NCBI RefSeq assembly: GCF_047495875.1
Contig: NC_092463.1
Span: forward strand, 7,768,622-7,832,621
DNA length: 64,000 bases
Direction of reading: 5' to 3'
Source: Pithys albifrons albifrons
Taxonomy: Eukaryota; Chordata; Aves; Passeriformes; Thamnophilidae
Under the pieces are notes generated by a model. The model saw only the letters and a program-made list of their open reading frames with translations. It had not been told where the DNA came from and did no database searches. Made by a program: the position numbers and the translations under genes. Numbering within the stretch: position 1 is the stretch's first letter; every line of letters begins with the position of its first letter. Shown in pieces: positions 9,840 to 22,249 of the stretch.

Positions 9840-10905
9840 AAATATGTCTCCTGAAGGAGGAGATGCCAGTGGAATTCCACAGAATCTGGCTGATGATCTG
9901 GAAAATTGGTGAATGATGAGTTAATGAAGTTTGCTAACAACACTAAATTATTTGGGGTATTAAAGGTTGTAGAAGGACCTGTTGCTTTCAGTAGCTACAT
10001 AGTAAGGTAGCAGATGGGATCGAGAGGTGCTGTGAGGGTAGGATGCTTCTTATTCTACACGTGAGGTGGCTTCTTCTCCATCTGGACTAGCTGGGATAAC
10101 TTGGGAAGGAGATCCCTGGGTCTTAATGGATAGCTCTGCAGAAAGATCTAGTTCAATGTTGATTCAGGGGAATGTTGAGAGTTAGCAGGAAAAGAGCATG
10201 TACAGCCGCCGTGAGGTACCCACAGCAGTACCTTGGACTGGAGTGCTCTGTGCAGTTCTGATGCAGTTCTCTCCCCTTCTCAAGAAGTAGCCTAACAGAA
10301 CTGGAAAAGATAAAGAAAGGACAATGGAGTGATTAAGAGGAGAGCTTCTTGAAGAGGTTCTCAACTACAGTGAGTGAATAGACTCAGCCTCTTTAGGCTG
10401 GGAAGGGGATGATTGAATGGGGCCATAGCAGAGGTCTGTAAAGGCAATAGAATTACACAGCAAGGATGAGCAGCTGCTCAGTGCCACATAATGCAAAAAC
10501 TTGGGAGTGCTAACAAATCTAGCAGCTAGCTCATTTCAGACATAGTGAGTGGGAGATTCAGAAGCTTTGGGAGGTTTTGTTTGGTTGGTTTTGGTTTTTA
10601 CAGAAAAAGACCCCCCATGTGAATCTGAAGTTGTCAGTGTTAAAAGTTTATGTGAGTTTAGAATGATTGGGAAAACAGAATAAAAATATGCCGTGGCCAT
10701 TAAAAAATACATTATTTCTGGCTTGGGAAATTCTTGAGCCACTGGTCAGTAGACATTTGGAGATCATGACAGAACTATCACAACAAGCTTTCCTCCTGTA
10801 TTTTGTGTTCACTTGCGTAATAATGGATTTTCCTGTTCAGAGACAGGATATTGGTCTAGGTAGTCCTTCAATCTGATTTGGCACAGCCATTCTTTTGAGT
10901 CTTCA
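9840..10905 (+). mobile_element. Ancient CR1 LINE, diverged
   Basis: Diverged CR1 phrases appear in order: 'aatgaagtttgctaacaacactaaattatttggggta', 'gtgctctgtgcagttctg', 'agcctctttaggctgggaagggg', 'tgccacataatgcaaaaactt'. A terminal block at 10845-10897 (gacaggatattggtctagg ... tctgatttggcac) matches the 'gatactgggctagatgg' end of the old sauropsid CR1 class. It is interrupted by T/G-rich sequence near 10575-10600. Much older than the CR1 copies at 39.1 and 51.0 kb. Confidence 0.65.
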
Positions 10906-12762
10906 CAACATGTCCTTTGAGCTTTACAGAGATGCTTTTTAGGGTTTTGGCCATTCTTTTAACACTGGTCTAGAAAGTGGGGTAGTGGTTTGGCAGCATA
11001 AAGTGTAGGTGTCCCTTGGTATTAATAATGGGGTTTTTTAGCCTGTGTTTTGGAAAGTCGTGAGCACAAAACTCGTCTGGCTTTGATAGTTATGTAGATA
11101 CATTCTTTCCTGAAAATGCTTAGTTAATTTTTCTGGTCTTGTGAGAAATGGGTAGCAGAGATACTTGCAGTTGTGAGAGTCTGTGATAAGATGTCCAGAA
11201 ATCCAGACTGCAGGGTAAAGGTTTGGAGCTGGGTTTATACAGTTGCATATGCAGTACTGTGTAATAAGCACCATGAAGTCTTCTGTGGTAGTTGGGGCAT
11301 ATAAAAGGAGAGAGCAGGATTATAGAAATGCACAGAGAGAGGGAAATTGGTCTTTGGAGATGGGCATGACCTGGCTGTTTCAGCATAGCACCACCAGTGC
11401 TCCTCATTGCCATGGTCTTGATGGAAATGGAAAACGTGGCTGCAGGTTGGCCCGATCCTACCATCCTGTTACTGCTGTCTGTCACAAGGGGTGGCAAGTT
11501 GGTTCTTGTGAGGTGCCTCTTGCTGGGTCATGAACTGGTGAGTTCTTTCACCAGCAAGGGAATAACCTCTTCATGTTCTGGAAGGGGCTGCTGAGTGTTC
11601 TGTTGGACATCTGAGAGGAAGGCCCTCAGAAAGCACAACCCAGTGAAAGCTTTGGTAGGCTCTGTGCTGGTCCAGTTGGTTGTAATTCTTAATTCTGTTG
11701 CAGATGGCCACAGTCAGGTAAGAGTCCAGCCTCAACACTGAGCCCTGGCTGTGTTACTCAGTTGAAGCTTGTGAATGCCATGCTTTGAAAATGGGTTTCT
11801 AAATGTGACCAATTTGGCCCTGGATAAGTCAGATATTAGTGGGAAAGGGTCGTAATGCACATTTGAGCTCAAAAGAACTCTGTTAATGGCACAGAAAGTG
11901 TTTGAGACGTGTGCTTTTCCTAGCTGAGTCTAGTTTTGAATAATAACTATTCACTTTGTAATTGATAGCCAGTTCAGACCATCCTAAACTACCCAAAAGA
12001 GGTTGTTCTCTGTGACTTCTTTTCAAATTTGGAGAGCATTTGAATTAAAATTCATCATTCTGCTAACTGGAATGAATGTGCCTTGCTTTTTATTTTTCTT
12101 CATACCCAAGTTCTTAAGAGATGCCTGTCAATCATAAACATTTGATCACATCCCAGTGGGAAGTACAGCAAATACAGGGTCTAAGAGGGAGCTACATCTC
12201 CCCCTCTCCATTGTACTGTAATTGAATCCTGGAAGATGGAATTCCAGTGAGCATTTTGCCAGTTTGCACTGATTTGGTGACTGCTGCTTTTGTAGAAAGG
12301 CAAGTAATAAGTTGTGCGCTGTGCTTGAAGGTTTGGAGTTCTCTCATCACTTTTTCACTGTGTCTGGGTGGGAGTCCCCTGTCTTGTGGTAGTTGTTGGG
12401 AGAAACTGTTTTCACAAGTATTTTCCTTGAAGCTGATGGGAGAAAAACTAAGTACAAAGCTGAAGAGAGTGAGAGGAAGAAAGCTGAGTACAGAGCAAAC
12501 CCTGACAGTCCAGATCTCTCTTCAGGTTTTTGTTTAAAGAAGCTGAGAAAGGTGAAGTCTGAGACTTCTGACACTAATCAAAGGAGAAGAAAACCTGAAA
12601 AGGTTGATAAGCTGGAAGATGTAACTGAGAAATACAGCACAGAGAAAGGCACTGCAGGGAATACTGAGCTTGTGATCCTGACACGTGTCTGGGGAAGCTC
12701 AGCTTCTTTGTTCCAGAATCACCTTTAAATGCTTGGTAGTATGTTGAGGAAAACACCATCTG

Positions 12763-13195
12763 ATAAGCTTCTTGGGCACAAAGCAGGCACTGCTGGTCCT
12801 TGCTGTCCCTGACCAGCTTCTCCTGGGGGTTCCCTCAATCCTGCCCATGGCCCAGGACCCCATGTCAGACCCCACAGACATCAGTCCCTGCCCCAGGGAT
12901 GGGGCAACAGGGCTGTTCTCCAGCTCCCCACAGCCTTGCCCTGCCCGGCCACGGGCCCTGTTGAGCCAGGCCCATGTCCTGTCTCCCCTCAGCCCATCCC
13001 TGTGGCCCTGCTGGGCCATCCTAGGCCTCTGTCTGAGCTCGCTCCCCTTGTGGGCCTGATCCTGACCCCCACATGCAGGCTCACATCCTGCCTTTCTCTG
13101 CCCATCCCTGGATCCATGTGGGTGCCCAGTGCCCTCAGCTCTGCCTGTCTCCCTCCTGCTCCTGAGTTCAGGGTCACATCTCTACAGAAAATGTA
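12763..13195. repeat. GC-rich unclassified block in intron 1
   Basis: About 430 bp of C/T-rich sequence on the + strand with sharp compositional edges against AT-rich intron. It has few CpGs and many 'cccatccctg', 'cctgtctcccctcagcccatccctg' type phrases. It could be a decayed transposon or LTR, or a C-rich minisatellite. I cannot assign a family. Open frames on both strands follow from the composition. Confidence 0.35.
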
Positions 13196-16100
13196 AACCA
13201 GAATTATTTTTCAGAAGCTTTTGTCTTGCTATAACTTTGTGTGTGTCTTGCCCATCCAGCTGCCAGAAACTTCGTGGGTTTGAGGCTGCTGTCCCCCTCT
13301 CAGGTTTGTCTGGAACTGGCAGAGATAAGATGGGTATGCAGTGCTGCTGTGTGTGCTGTTTTTACTTGGGAAAACAGAATAAAACCTGGAAGTTAGCATA
13401 GTGAAATAAAGCCTGCACAGTCTTGAGGCAACAGAATTGTGGGGTGGAGAAGACAAGTTGGTGGAACTAGAGGGCATTTGTCAGCTTTAGGTCAGACCTA
13501 GAGAGTCCTCAAATGCGCATTGTGGGAAGCCTCAGTAGGAGAGTTATGGAATGACTGTAGCCCGGGTACCAAAATGGAATTCCTACCCTGCAGGATTTCC
13601 CCTGCTTTAGGGATCTGAGGTGAGTGAACAGCACTGGTGTGTCTGTGAGAGACTGAGCAGTGTGACTGTCTTGAAACAGGTTTACCGATTTCTGGTTGAT
13701 TGCTATTTGTTTTGGTGACTTTTGATTAAAAAATACGTTATTTTGAATCACATATGCATATTTTTTTCTTTAAATGCTAGGCAGGCATTTATTACTTGAG
13801 GTTTGCAATAACCAGTATGAATTAAAGCCTTTTAACTTACTGTTACATAGTTACTAAGCCTGGAGGTTTTAGGGCAGTGACACAGGACACAGTCATAGCA
13901 TTGGGAGACTGGAGGCAGCACTGAAACTGCAGCACCAAGTCAGGATCACGTACAGCAAACATACATTAAAACTCTCCATCTCCAAATGTACATGAGTTTG
14001 CAATACACTGATTTGAGGCTGGTGGGAAGAATGTTTTTTTGGGAAGTTACCTGATTGCTTTCACTCTTAGGGAGAAAGCAAAGTTGTGAAGTTAAAACGT
14101 GAACAAGCATTTGTTAAGTTTTTTTGTGCAGGAAGCTTCACGACATTTGTAAGCAAGCTGCTTCAAATATTTGAATACTGAGAAAAAGTTTCTTTCTACA
14201 AATATAACTTTTTATTGCAAGTAAATTTTAAGCAGCTTATTGCAGTGACCCATTTGCACTGCCATAAATGCTGAGTGTGAACTCTTACTCTGCTGTGTCC
14301 CTTGACAGATTTAATGCATTTTTTCATTTAGGAAAGCTGTGCTGTGTTCAGTGTTTCACTTGTGCCTCTGGAAGCTTACAGAAATATTTTGTATACTATT
14401 TTACCCTTATAAACTTCTTTGTGCTTTTACATTGGGGTGTGTAAGTTGCATTGACCTCAAGGGCAGAACCTGATGGGAGTTTGCCTTGATCTGAGTATTT
14501 CAGCCTTTTGGGGTTTGTGGAAATGGAAATTATGGTCAGCAAACTGGAAAGAAGAGAAGGACTAAATACAGGGAGGAATAAGCTTACATAAAATTTGAGC
14601 TTAGCTTACTAGTCATTCATCTTAAATGCCTTTCTGTCCTCTAGAACCTTGTTAGATGGACAGTTACTGTCACAGTGAGTGCTACTGAGACAGCTGGGAA
14701 GGAGGATGAACTCTGTGTCAGATTCTGTGCTTTTGTCAACTTAATTGTTATGTACAGTAAAGGATTCTTGTGTATTTTTTAATATTACAAAAACAGGAGT
14801 AAGGGTTATGTTTTTAATTGGTAGTTTGTAATTGGTTTCCATGTAAAATGTATTGATAGGCCACGTCCTGACATTAAATATTTCTTGCAGTGCAGCCTTC
14901 AACAGTCCTGGAGTGGGTTCTGCCAGTAATACACATGCTGAACTTGAAATGGAAATGCTGGGTACTGAAAAGTGAAAATAAGATTAATACCAGCAAAATT
15001 CTTCCTTTTTGTGACCGAGATTTCTAGAGATGACCCTAATTAATGATAAACTATAAGTTATGCAGAATGGTTCTGATGTAATTCACAATACAGAAAAAGG
15101 AAGTAGAGATATGCTGGATTTGCAGACCTTGTGAGGGAAATCCTGAGGAGTATTTGCCTGTTTTACTCCGTGCCAGGTTTTCTCAGTACAAAAGTAATTC
15201 ATAATCATGCTGTGTTGGGAAGGAAGAGGAGAAACTTCCATCTGAAATAATTGTCTGCTGTATGTTTGTCAGATGACACGAATCGGTTTTGCTTCTCTCC
15301 CCAAATCCTCCAGGTGGCAGTCGTGCACCAGAGTCAATATGAGGGTTTTTCTGGCACTGAGTCTTTTCCATACTGTCCTTGGGATATGGCAACAACTTGC
15401 TGGAGGTGCTGCAGAGGGTTCTGCTGTGCTGTCAGCTGTGGCAGGGCAGTGTGGAGCACGTAACTTGGACCAGACTGTTTTCACTTGTGCAGCCCTAACC
15501 TGGAGTGTGGTGGATGCAACAGGTTATTTATCTCTTCACTTGGTAGTTATGACAGTAAGCCCTTGAGAATGAGCTCTGATGGAACAGATTTGGTTTGTCT
15601 GTGTAAGTTTCTCTGGCAGTGCTGTTTCAGCAGGCTGTGGTGCCTGTAGGCCTGTTAACTTCCCTGGAAAAATGGCTGGGAAAAGAGTTACTTCAGTTAC
15701 AAACTTCAGTAGTTTTATGCATTAATACTTTAATCACATAATTTTGCTATTATAGGTGTGAGTTGTAATGGGACATTTACTTACTCTGCTTTTGAATTTA
15801 TGGCCTAACTTAAGTGGGAAGCTCATTAATTTTTTATATTAGATCAGTCTACCCTGATTATGAGACCATTGTGATGGAGCCTGCATTTTTTACCAGAGCC
15901 GGATTTTATGCTGGGTCTGTAAATAACACAGACGTGAAATTGAAGGTTTTTCCCTACCTTGTCCTGAAGAAAGAATTGGTGAGTTTTGGGTTCACTTTTC
16001 CAGGGAAGGATTTTGGTAGGATTGGTCCTATCTGGTAGCAGAGACACTTCAGTTTGTTTGCAGGCAGCTTCATTGTTTGCAAGCAGCTTCATTCCCTGTC

Positions 16101-16498
16101 TTCACTTGCCCATGTATGTAGAGGAAACAAAATCCACAGTGTTGGGACTGAATCTGTTTCTTTTCCAGGTGTTGAATCTGAAACTCATCATGTCACTCAC
16201 CTGACAGAAAAGTGCCCTTTAAAAGCTACAGAGTGGCTGCTTTGCCTCTGCTGTGTGGAGGGATGTGATAAGTGCTGTTCTGTTGTTCATCATCTTTTTG
16301 TTACTGTGCAAGGTTGTCACAGACTTCAAGCTTTGCATCTTCTGCAGCTTGAGGAGCATTTTTGTTGAGAAGAAAAGTGCTATGCCTCCTTTGCTGGGGA
16401 GCTGGTGGAACGAAACAGAAACTGCCAAGGTGTCTGTGCCATGAGGAGCAACGTGGGGATGGGCTGCCTTTGGCTGATGGAGGGAAAGTCACTGTGGG

Positions 16499-16575
16499 AT
16501 CATAGAACCATTTAGTTTGGAAAAATACCTAAGGCTTTTATTGAATCCCACTGTTAATCCAACACTGCCAAGTAG
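16499..16575 (-). mobile_element. CR1 LINE 3'-end fragment
   Basis: 'gatcatagaaccatttagtttggaa' and then 'ttaatccaacactgccaa' match the minus strand of a CR1 3' terminus. It is short and diverged. It lies just left of the ERV LTR. Confidence 0.7.
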
Positions 16576-16636
16576 TTCAGCGCTTGAGTAATGAGAGTTA
16601 TGGGCTGGGTCTGTGTGGGGGTCACCATTTATTGGG

Positions 16637-16653
16637 GCACGTTGAGGTCACCA
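16637..16653 (-). promoter_or_regulatory. Retroviral primer binding site, tRNA-Trp type
   Basis: On the minus strand the sequence reads TGGTGACCTCAACGTGC, next to the 3' edge of the LTR-like segment. Avian alpharetroviruses and related endogenous elements prime with tRNA-Trp, whose complementary site starts TGGTGACCCCGACGTG. This site differs at two positions. It fixes the orientation of the element as minus strand. Confidence 0.6.
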
Positions 16654-17097
16654 TTTATTGGGGTCATCCTTGTCTGGGTAAGGTAGGTAAACTTGTGTCA
16701 GTCAGAGGAGGCAGAGACAGCTCAGGCTGCAGTGTGATCAGAAGGCTCACCAAAGACAAAGGACTTTATTTTTAGTAACAGCTTCACTTTTATCTACTCC
16801 TGTATATAACATGCCAGCACACTATTGGTCAGTAGTTCACCTCACATACATGGAGAGATTCTACTGGTTACAAGGTATCCACATTGTACAGGTGGTTCTC
16901 TGGTCCTTAAGGATGCATTCATCAGTCACCTCAGACCTTAGGAGATCCACACACACACTGTCACCCCCACAGGTCTGTGCCTGTTTAAGCTTTGATCGAG
17001 TATCACCAAGTTTCCAGGTATATGATCTCCTGCATCTTCACTTCACTTCACTTCTTTCATTGTCACGGGGCACTGTAGCCCACTGAGAGGCGCACAA
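16654..17097 (-). mobile_element. Endogenous retrovirus LTR remnant (alpharetrovirus/ERVK-like)
   Basis: Read on the minus strand this segment has a TATA-like TTATATACAG at about 16801-16810. A polyadenylation-type AATAAA follows close downstream, near 16765, and the segment ends at a tRNA-Trp-type primer site. A short distance between TATA and poly(A) signal is also seen in avian sarcoma/leukosis virus LTRs. CTTCA pentamer repeats occur at about 17033-17056 near its 5' part. A second copy of the AATAAATGGTGACC edge lies at 16621-16636. No gag, pol or env frame follows on the left, so this is a solo or truncated LTR. The 5' boundary is approximate. Confidence 0.5.
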
Positions 17098-20095
17098 AAG
17101 AAAAAAAAAAAGGAGTAGTTGTACTTTTGAGGTGCCTGATACATCTCTCCACACCTGTTGTCCAAAATTTCATGTAAATGTCCAAAGCTAACTTAAAGAG
17201 AAGTGGAGGCTTGAGTCAGGCAAAGCTGCAAATCTGAGTTGAGTTTCTAAAGACAATTCACCTCCGTAGAAGAGAATTTACCTTGGGAGGCACCACCTCA
17301 TGAAGGAGGTTGTTTGGGTTGGCTCAGTGAAATGTTAGTGTTAATGCTGAAGATTTGGAAGGCAGTACTTGAAGATACCAAATACTTCTCGGGTATATTT
17401 TTGTATGTCTTGAAAGCTGAATGTGAAAAACCAAAAGCCTCTTTAATTCACTTTTGAAGTTGTAGAGGGGAAAAATGGAAAAGGTCAAGAAATGTAAAAA
17501 TTGCAGTTAAGCTGAGATGTTCATTTGGTTGTGCCTGGCAATTGCTGTTCCTCTCCTTTGTACTTTTTAAATTACTAGCTTTGTGGGGATTTTTGTCTTT
17601 AAATGAATTTGATGGTTTCGGTTTTCTTTTTTTTTAAAAGAGTTTATCTTTTTATTACGCAGCTGAACAGTTACATTAATGAGTTTAGTTTGCAATGCTT
17701 GTAAGATTAAAGCTGATGGTGTAGACTGCACAGTCAATGGCAACATTAGTTTGCAGTTCTGAAAGTTTAAGTGCTCAACAGACTAGTTTTCTGCCACTTT
17801 TCAAAGCCAAATTCTAATTAGAAACGTCCAGCTTTTCCAGTTAACTCGCTGAGAAATGGGCACATCAATTCTGATGGCAGAATTTGTCTTTCAGATAGCT
17901 CTGCTGGTATCTGCTGCATGTCTATTGCCTGGAAAAAAATTACTTTTATGTATGATGTTGCAGCTTAATGTCTAATGAAAAAGAATCTCAAAGAACAAAA
18001 CCACTGAATTCTCAGCTTAATTTCATTTTGTTTGTATTCTTTCTGGATTTTAGCTTCTGAGCAAGTTAAATTATTTAGTTGTTAGTGTTGTTTATCACCA
18101 CCACAAGATTGTTTTTGTGCAAGCTTTTTAGTAGTAACAGGAAAACCTGTAAATTGCTGTTTTGCCAGTGACAGTCCAAAGCAGTTCAGTATTTTGGTGT
18201 ATTCAAAGACAGGGGGGACTGGGAAGTGAAGCCTTTGTGCAGAAGAGGGAGCAGAGGTGCCTTTGACACAAATGCTGCCCCAGCCTGCCCTGTTTGCTCG
18301 TCTTGCCCTGCAGTGGAACTCCCCTCTGCTGTACTGATGCCTGGGTGTGTGTTCTGGTGCAAATCACACCAAGGAGGAAGCCTGTGTGGTAAAGCAAACC
18401 TTAAAAGAACAATAAAACCTTGGGCGTGGGAGACAGAATTTATGAAGGAAATTAACATAAATCTGTTGCCACTATTGATATGGGGTTTTTTCCAGGTGAA
18501 CCATTCTTAGTAACTACACCAAAAATATTGTGCCTGCTGTGGATGGTAGTTTGGTAACCTCTCTGTGTTTTTCCTCATCAATTTGTTTTCAAGTGTGTGT
18601 GGAAATAGAGGCTGTACCTGTAAAAATGGCAAGATGTTACTGTCTATAATAGAGCTGGGAGAGTTACCTCTGTACCCAGTGAGGAGGTCACTATTGAATG
18701 TTTTTCACTTCTAATTAGGATGTTGAACTGAAGTACTTAATCTGTGGGGCATTTATGTGAGAACTGATTATTGTTTGTTGAAAGGATCTGTTAATGAAGT
18801 GCAGGTGAAGTCAGTTTCTCTTGTGGATATCACTGGAAACCTAATTTAAAAGTTGTATGGAAAAATAAGCTTTGAAGGCTGATAGACAGGAATTCCTGAG
18901 AAATATTAGCTTTTCTGTTTTGGTGTTTCTTCCCTCAGTTAAGTGTAACTGAGAGGAGATCAGAGCTAAAAAAGTCTGCTAAGAGGGTATAGTTTAGGTC
19001 ACAGTTTCTTTTAACTTGTACCTGCTATGGAAGTATCTTATTCAGGTGTGTAGGAGAAATGTCCTGAACTGCCCTAAGTGCCAGTTCATTCCTCTCTGTG
19101 TGTTTATCCCAAAGTCTTTCTAGCTTGTTCTGAAGAGCTGATATAAGAGGAGAAAACAGCTACAAGAACTTGAGGAAAAGCATGATAGGCAACAAGATTA
19201 CTTTTTTTCCTATCCTGGAGAGCAGACTACTTGAATTAAATTGAAGTCCAATTACTGACAAATTGCTTTTTTGGTCCTGTGCAATTTAGCTTTTTGGTCG
19301 CACTTGCTGTTAAGCTGATGGGTTCGAATGTCCTGCCTGATTGTTTTTTAAAACACCTCCCTGCTTTGGGGGGAGACTCTTTCTGTCCTTGGTGGTTGAA
19401 TTCCCCGTTCTGCAAGATTGGTTTGCATGAGTAGTTCCATTGACTCCCAGCAGACTCTGCATTCACTGCTCAGCTTTGGCACAGATGCATAAACCAGCCT
19501 CTAGTTGATGCTAATTTACAACTCAGACATCTTTTAGTCTCCAACCTTTCAGGGTGTAAAAGTAGCAGTTCCAGACTTGCAGTTTTTGTAGCCTAAGTGT
19601 TGCTCTGTGTGCCTAATGACAAACTGAAGTTATTTTGGGGTAAGTGCTATTTCTGCAGTAGCCAACACAGTTGTTACTGGATGCTAAACAGGTTTTATGT
19701 TCTGTAGTGCCAGTAATTAGCTATTAAAACTCTCCACTAAATATTCTTCAGACAAAAAGTATTAACTAAGTAGTTTCTCATCATTTACTTAGAGAAAAAT
19801 TTTACAATATTGATTTTCATGTTCTACCCAAGATAGGCATGGAAAGGTTTTTGTACTTTCTTTGGAGCTGAGATTGGAAGGGCTTCCAAAGCCATGTAAT
19901 TCTTGCAGTATCCCAAGCAAGAAATAGTTTGCACAGCATTGATAATTGAGGTCTTAAGTCCTTTAAACCCTTCTTAATGTAATTTGACATGTTGTAGATT
20001 ATACAGATAATGCATATAGTGGCACAATAAGTTTTGTTTTAATTAAGCGATTCTTTGACATGTCTGGTGTTTGTTTGGTTTTTTTCCTGTAATAG

Positions 20096-20176
20096 GTGCA
20101 GGCAAAACACCAACTTTAGGAGGAGGATTCCACGCCAACCTGGGAAAGGAGTCACGAGCTCAAACTCTACAGAACG
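20096..20176 (+). CDS. BRF1: BRF1 coding exon 2
   Basis: An 81-bp exon that completes glycine 63, encodes residues 64-89 and gives the first base of codon 90. It contains the segment TPTLGGGF followed by [13 protein letters not shown], which in BRF1 proteins links the zinc ribbon to the first cyclin fold (B-reader/linker-like region). The acceptor is good (TTTTTTCCTGTAATAG). The donor, AACG|GTACTA, is poor because it lacks G at +5. Frame and phase (1) are conserved with exons 1 and 3. Skipping this 81-bp exon would keep the frame. Confidence 0.95.
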
Positions 20177-22158
20177 GTACTAGCAGAAGTTTTATTCTTA
20201 TTGATATTGCTTTTTTTTTTATTAATATGATTGATGACAGTTAATTTTTAGTTTTGAGTGTGACCTCAAAACCCTTGCAGGCCCCTCATTCAGTGGACAA
20301 GTCTGCCTGGTGCTGATTTTACCCTGTGCTCTCATTTGGTTGCTATCTCTGATTTATGAGACCAGGTAGCTGTCTGACAAAGGGTAATGGCACCTGACAA
20401 TACTACTGTAGTTTGAAAGGTCTGTTTCAAGGTTGACATGCCCATTACACCTTTTTATTATCTGTTAAACCTATTGTGGCTTTTTATATTGTCAGTTTTC
20501 AAGTTCTTGAAATGCTTTACACGTGTTTATTTTTAAGTATAATTCTTCAAATGTTTTTGGTTTGAAGCAATACAAGTGTGAGATAATGCATATTTTTATG
20601 CATATTTCATAGTAGTCAGGTGCTTAATATGTGATTGTTGAACAGAGAGGGGGGAAAAATGGAAAAAAGGTTTTACTGCACAGCCGATATTTAAATAAAT
20701 ATTCTCATTACATGCTTTACATTTTAATTTAGATCTACATAATCTACACTCTTAAAAGAGAGTGAAAAAACCCACCTTTTATTCCAGGAGGAGAATGGTC
20801 TTCTAGTTTCAATTGCTGTTACTCATATCAAGGGACAGGAGTTGTCACTTTTTGGCTAATTAGTCCTCCTGTCTCTTGTCTCTTGGAGATGACAGGTGAT
20901 GGACTGTCATAGCAAAGTCTCAGAAGCTGACAGGTAATTAACCAGGGATGTAGATGGATTTTACTGGTAAGGTACTCATTTGGGGGGGATATTTTAAGGA
21001 AAAGTGTTTTCCTAAATTAGTCTTACACTTGCAACTCAAACACAGAAAATCTTACCTGATACTGTGCCTGCATAGGTAGAAAAAAATAAGATTGATCTGA
21101 TGTTGTGTTTCCATAGGCATGGGCAGGTTACGATTGATCTTTGTCGTTGAATTATAGTTAGATTGCTTTACTCAGCATTATTCAGCTGATTTATATATAG
21201 ATTGTTTTATATACAGAATATTTTATTCAGCTGTTTGTAGAAGACTTTTGAGCTCTGTTTCTTTGGCAGAGTAAAGCTTGCACTTAAGGTGAGCTGGTTT
21301 CAGGGCCAGGCCCAAAGTTACTATCTTGTGAGTTTTAAAAATGCCTGTATAATGTGTAAGCTACATAAGCAGTGGAAAAAAGCCTCTAGAATACCTTTTA
21401 CAGTTAGTGAAGTTTAATTTTGAGTTTAGACACTTTGATCAAAACTGTAATTTTGCACTGGCATTTTAAAAGTAAATTGACTTTTTGCGGATAACAACTG
21501 CCCACTTGTCTTTAATTGTATAAAAGTAAAATGCTGATGGAAGAAAATCTGTCTTAATGTTTCTTGGTGTGTTTGAATCCTTTAAAAGCCCTTTTGGTTG
21601 TGCTGCATGGTAATCACAAATAAAGACAGTGTAGGCGTTTTTCTGGAATCTAAACACAGCTTCTTTCTTGGATGAATGTTTGCTGGGGAATATGTCTGGG
21701 CATCTTCCTTCCCCACAGCTTTTGTGTGTGGGGCCTCCCTGATCACACCCAATGATTCTGACTTGGCTAAAGTGTAGCAGCATCACTACAAGAAAGGATG
21801 CTTGCTTTAAATGAATTTACCTCCCTAACAGTTTTGAAACAGGAAAATAATTTGTCTCTTTACTTACATGTCTCTGAGGCTCTTTGCAGGTTTTCTTCTC
21901 TCTCCTTTTTTTTGTTTTGTTTTTTTTCTTTATGTAAGGAGCAACTATTTGGTTTTTGATTTGTGTATGTATGGCCAAACTTTGCAAAGGAAGATTTGGG
22001 CAGGGCTCTCCCCACGTGGGTGTGTCCTTCCAGTTTGCACACTGGATTATTCAGGTGAGGTACAGCGTGAGCAGAACTGGCCCCACCATTTCAGTCCTCA
22101 GGTGCATTTGCCACGGCCGAGCGAGCTTGGACAGTGACAGGGAAGTCCTCGGGACTGT

Positions 22159-22222
22159 CACAGCCCCCGGTACCGACCGGGGCTGATCCTGCTGAGCATC
22201 CGAGATCTGACAGGATGGGATG
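22159..22222 (-). other. 5S rRNA-like segment within the SINE
   Basis: On the minus strand, CAGATCTCGGATGCTCAGCA followed by a GGTC...CGGTACCGGG and GCTGT series matches the vertebrate 5S phrases CTGATCTCGGAAGCTAAGCA, GGGTC, GGTTAGTAC and the terminal ACCGGGTGCTGT. About 26 nt of 5S, containing the C box, are missing between two GTA trinucleotides. The 5' quarter of 5S is not recognisable. Confidence 0.75.
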
Positions 22223-22249
22223 GCAGGGAGGCTTTAACTGCCAGGGGGC

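Larger units (their letters stand above)
5341..20095 (+). other. BRF1: BRF1 intron 1 (phase 1)
   Basis: A 14.8-kb intron from GTGAGT to the acceptor ...TTTTTTCCTGTAATAG. It contains a 23-bp minisatellite, a purine-rich 5' segment, several CR1 copies and one ERV LTR, listed separately. In the remaining stretches (about 7.2-7.87, 8.08-9.44, 10.9-12.76, 13.2-16.49 and 17.1-20.09 kb) I see unique AT-rich intronic sequence with no recognisable gene, RNA or mobile element. Confidence 0.9.

Noticed and set aside
12393..12728. 111-codon Lys/Glu-rich plus-strand frame in intron 1
   Set aside because: Purine-rich sequence gives Lys/Glu codons by composition; no splice signals or recognised family.
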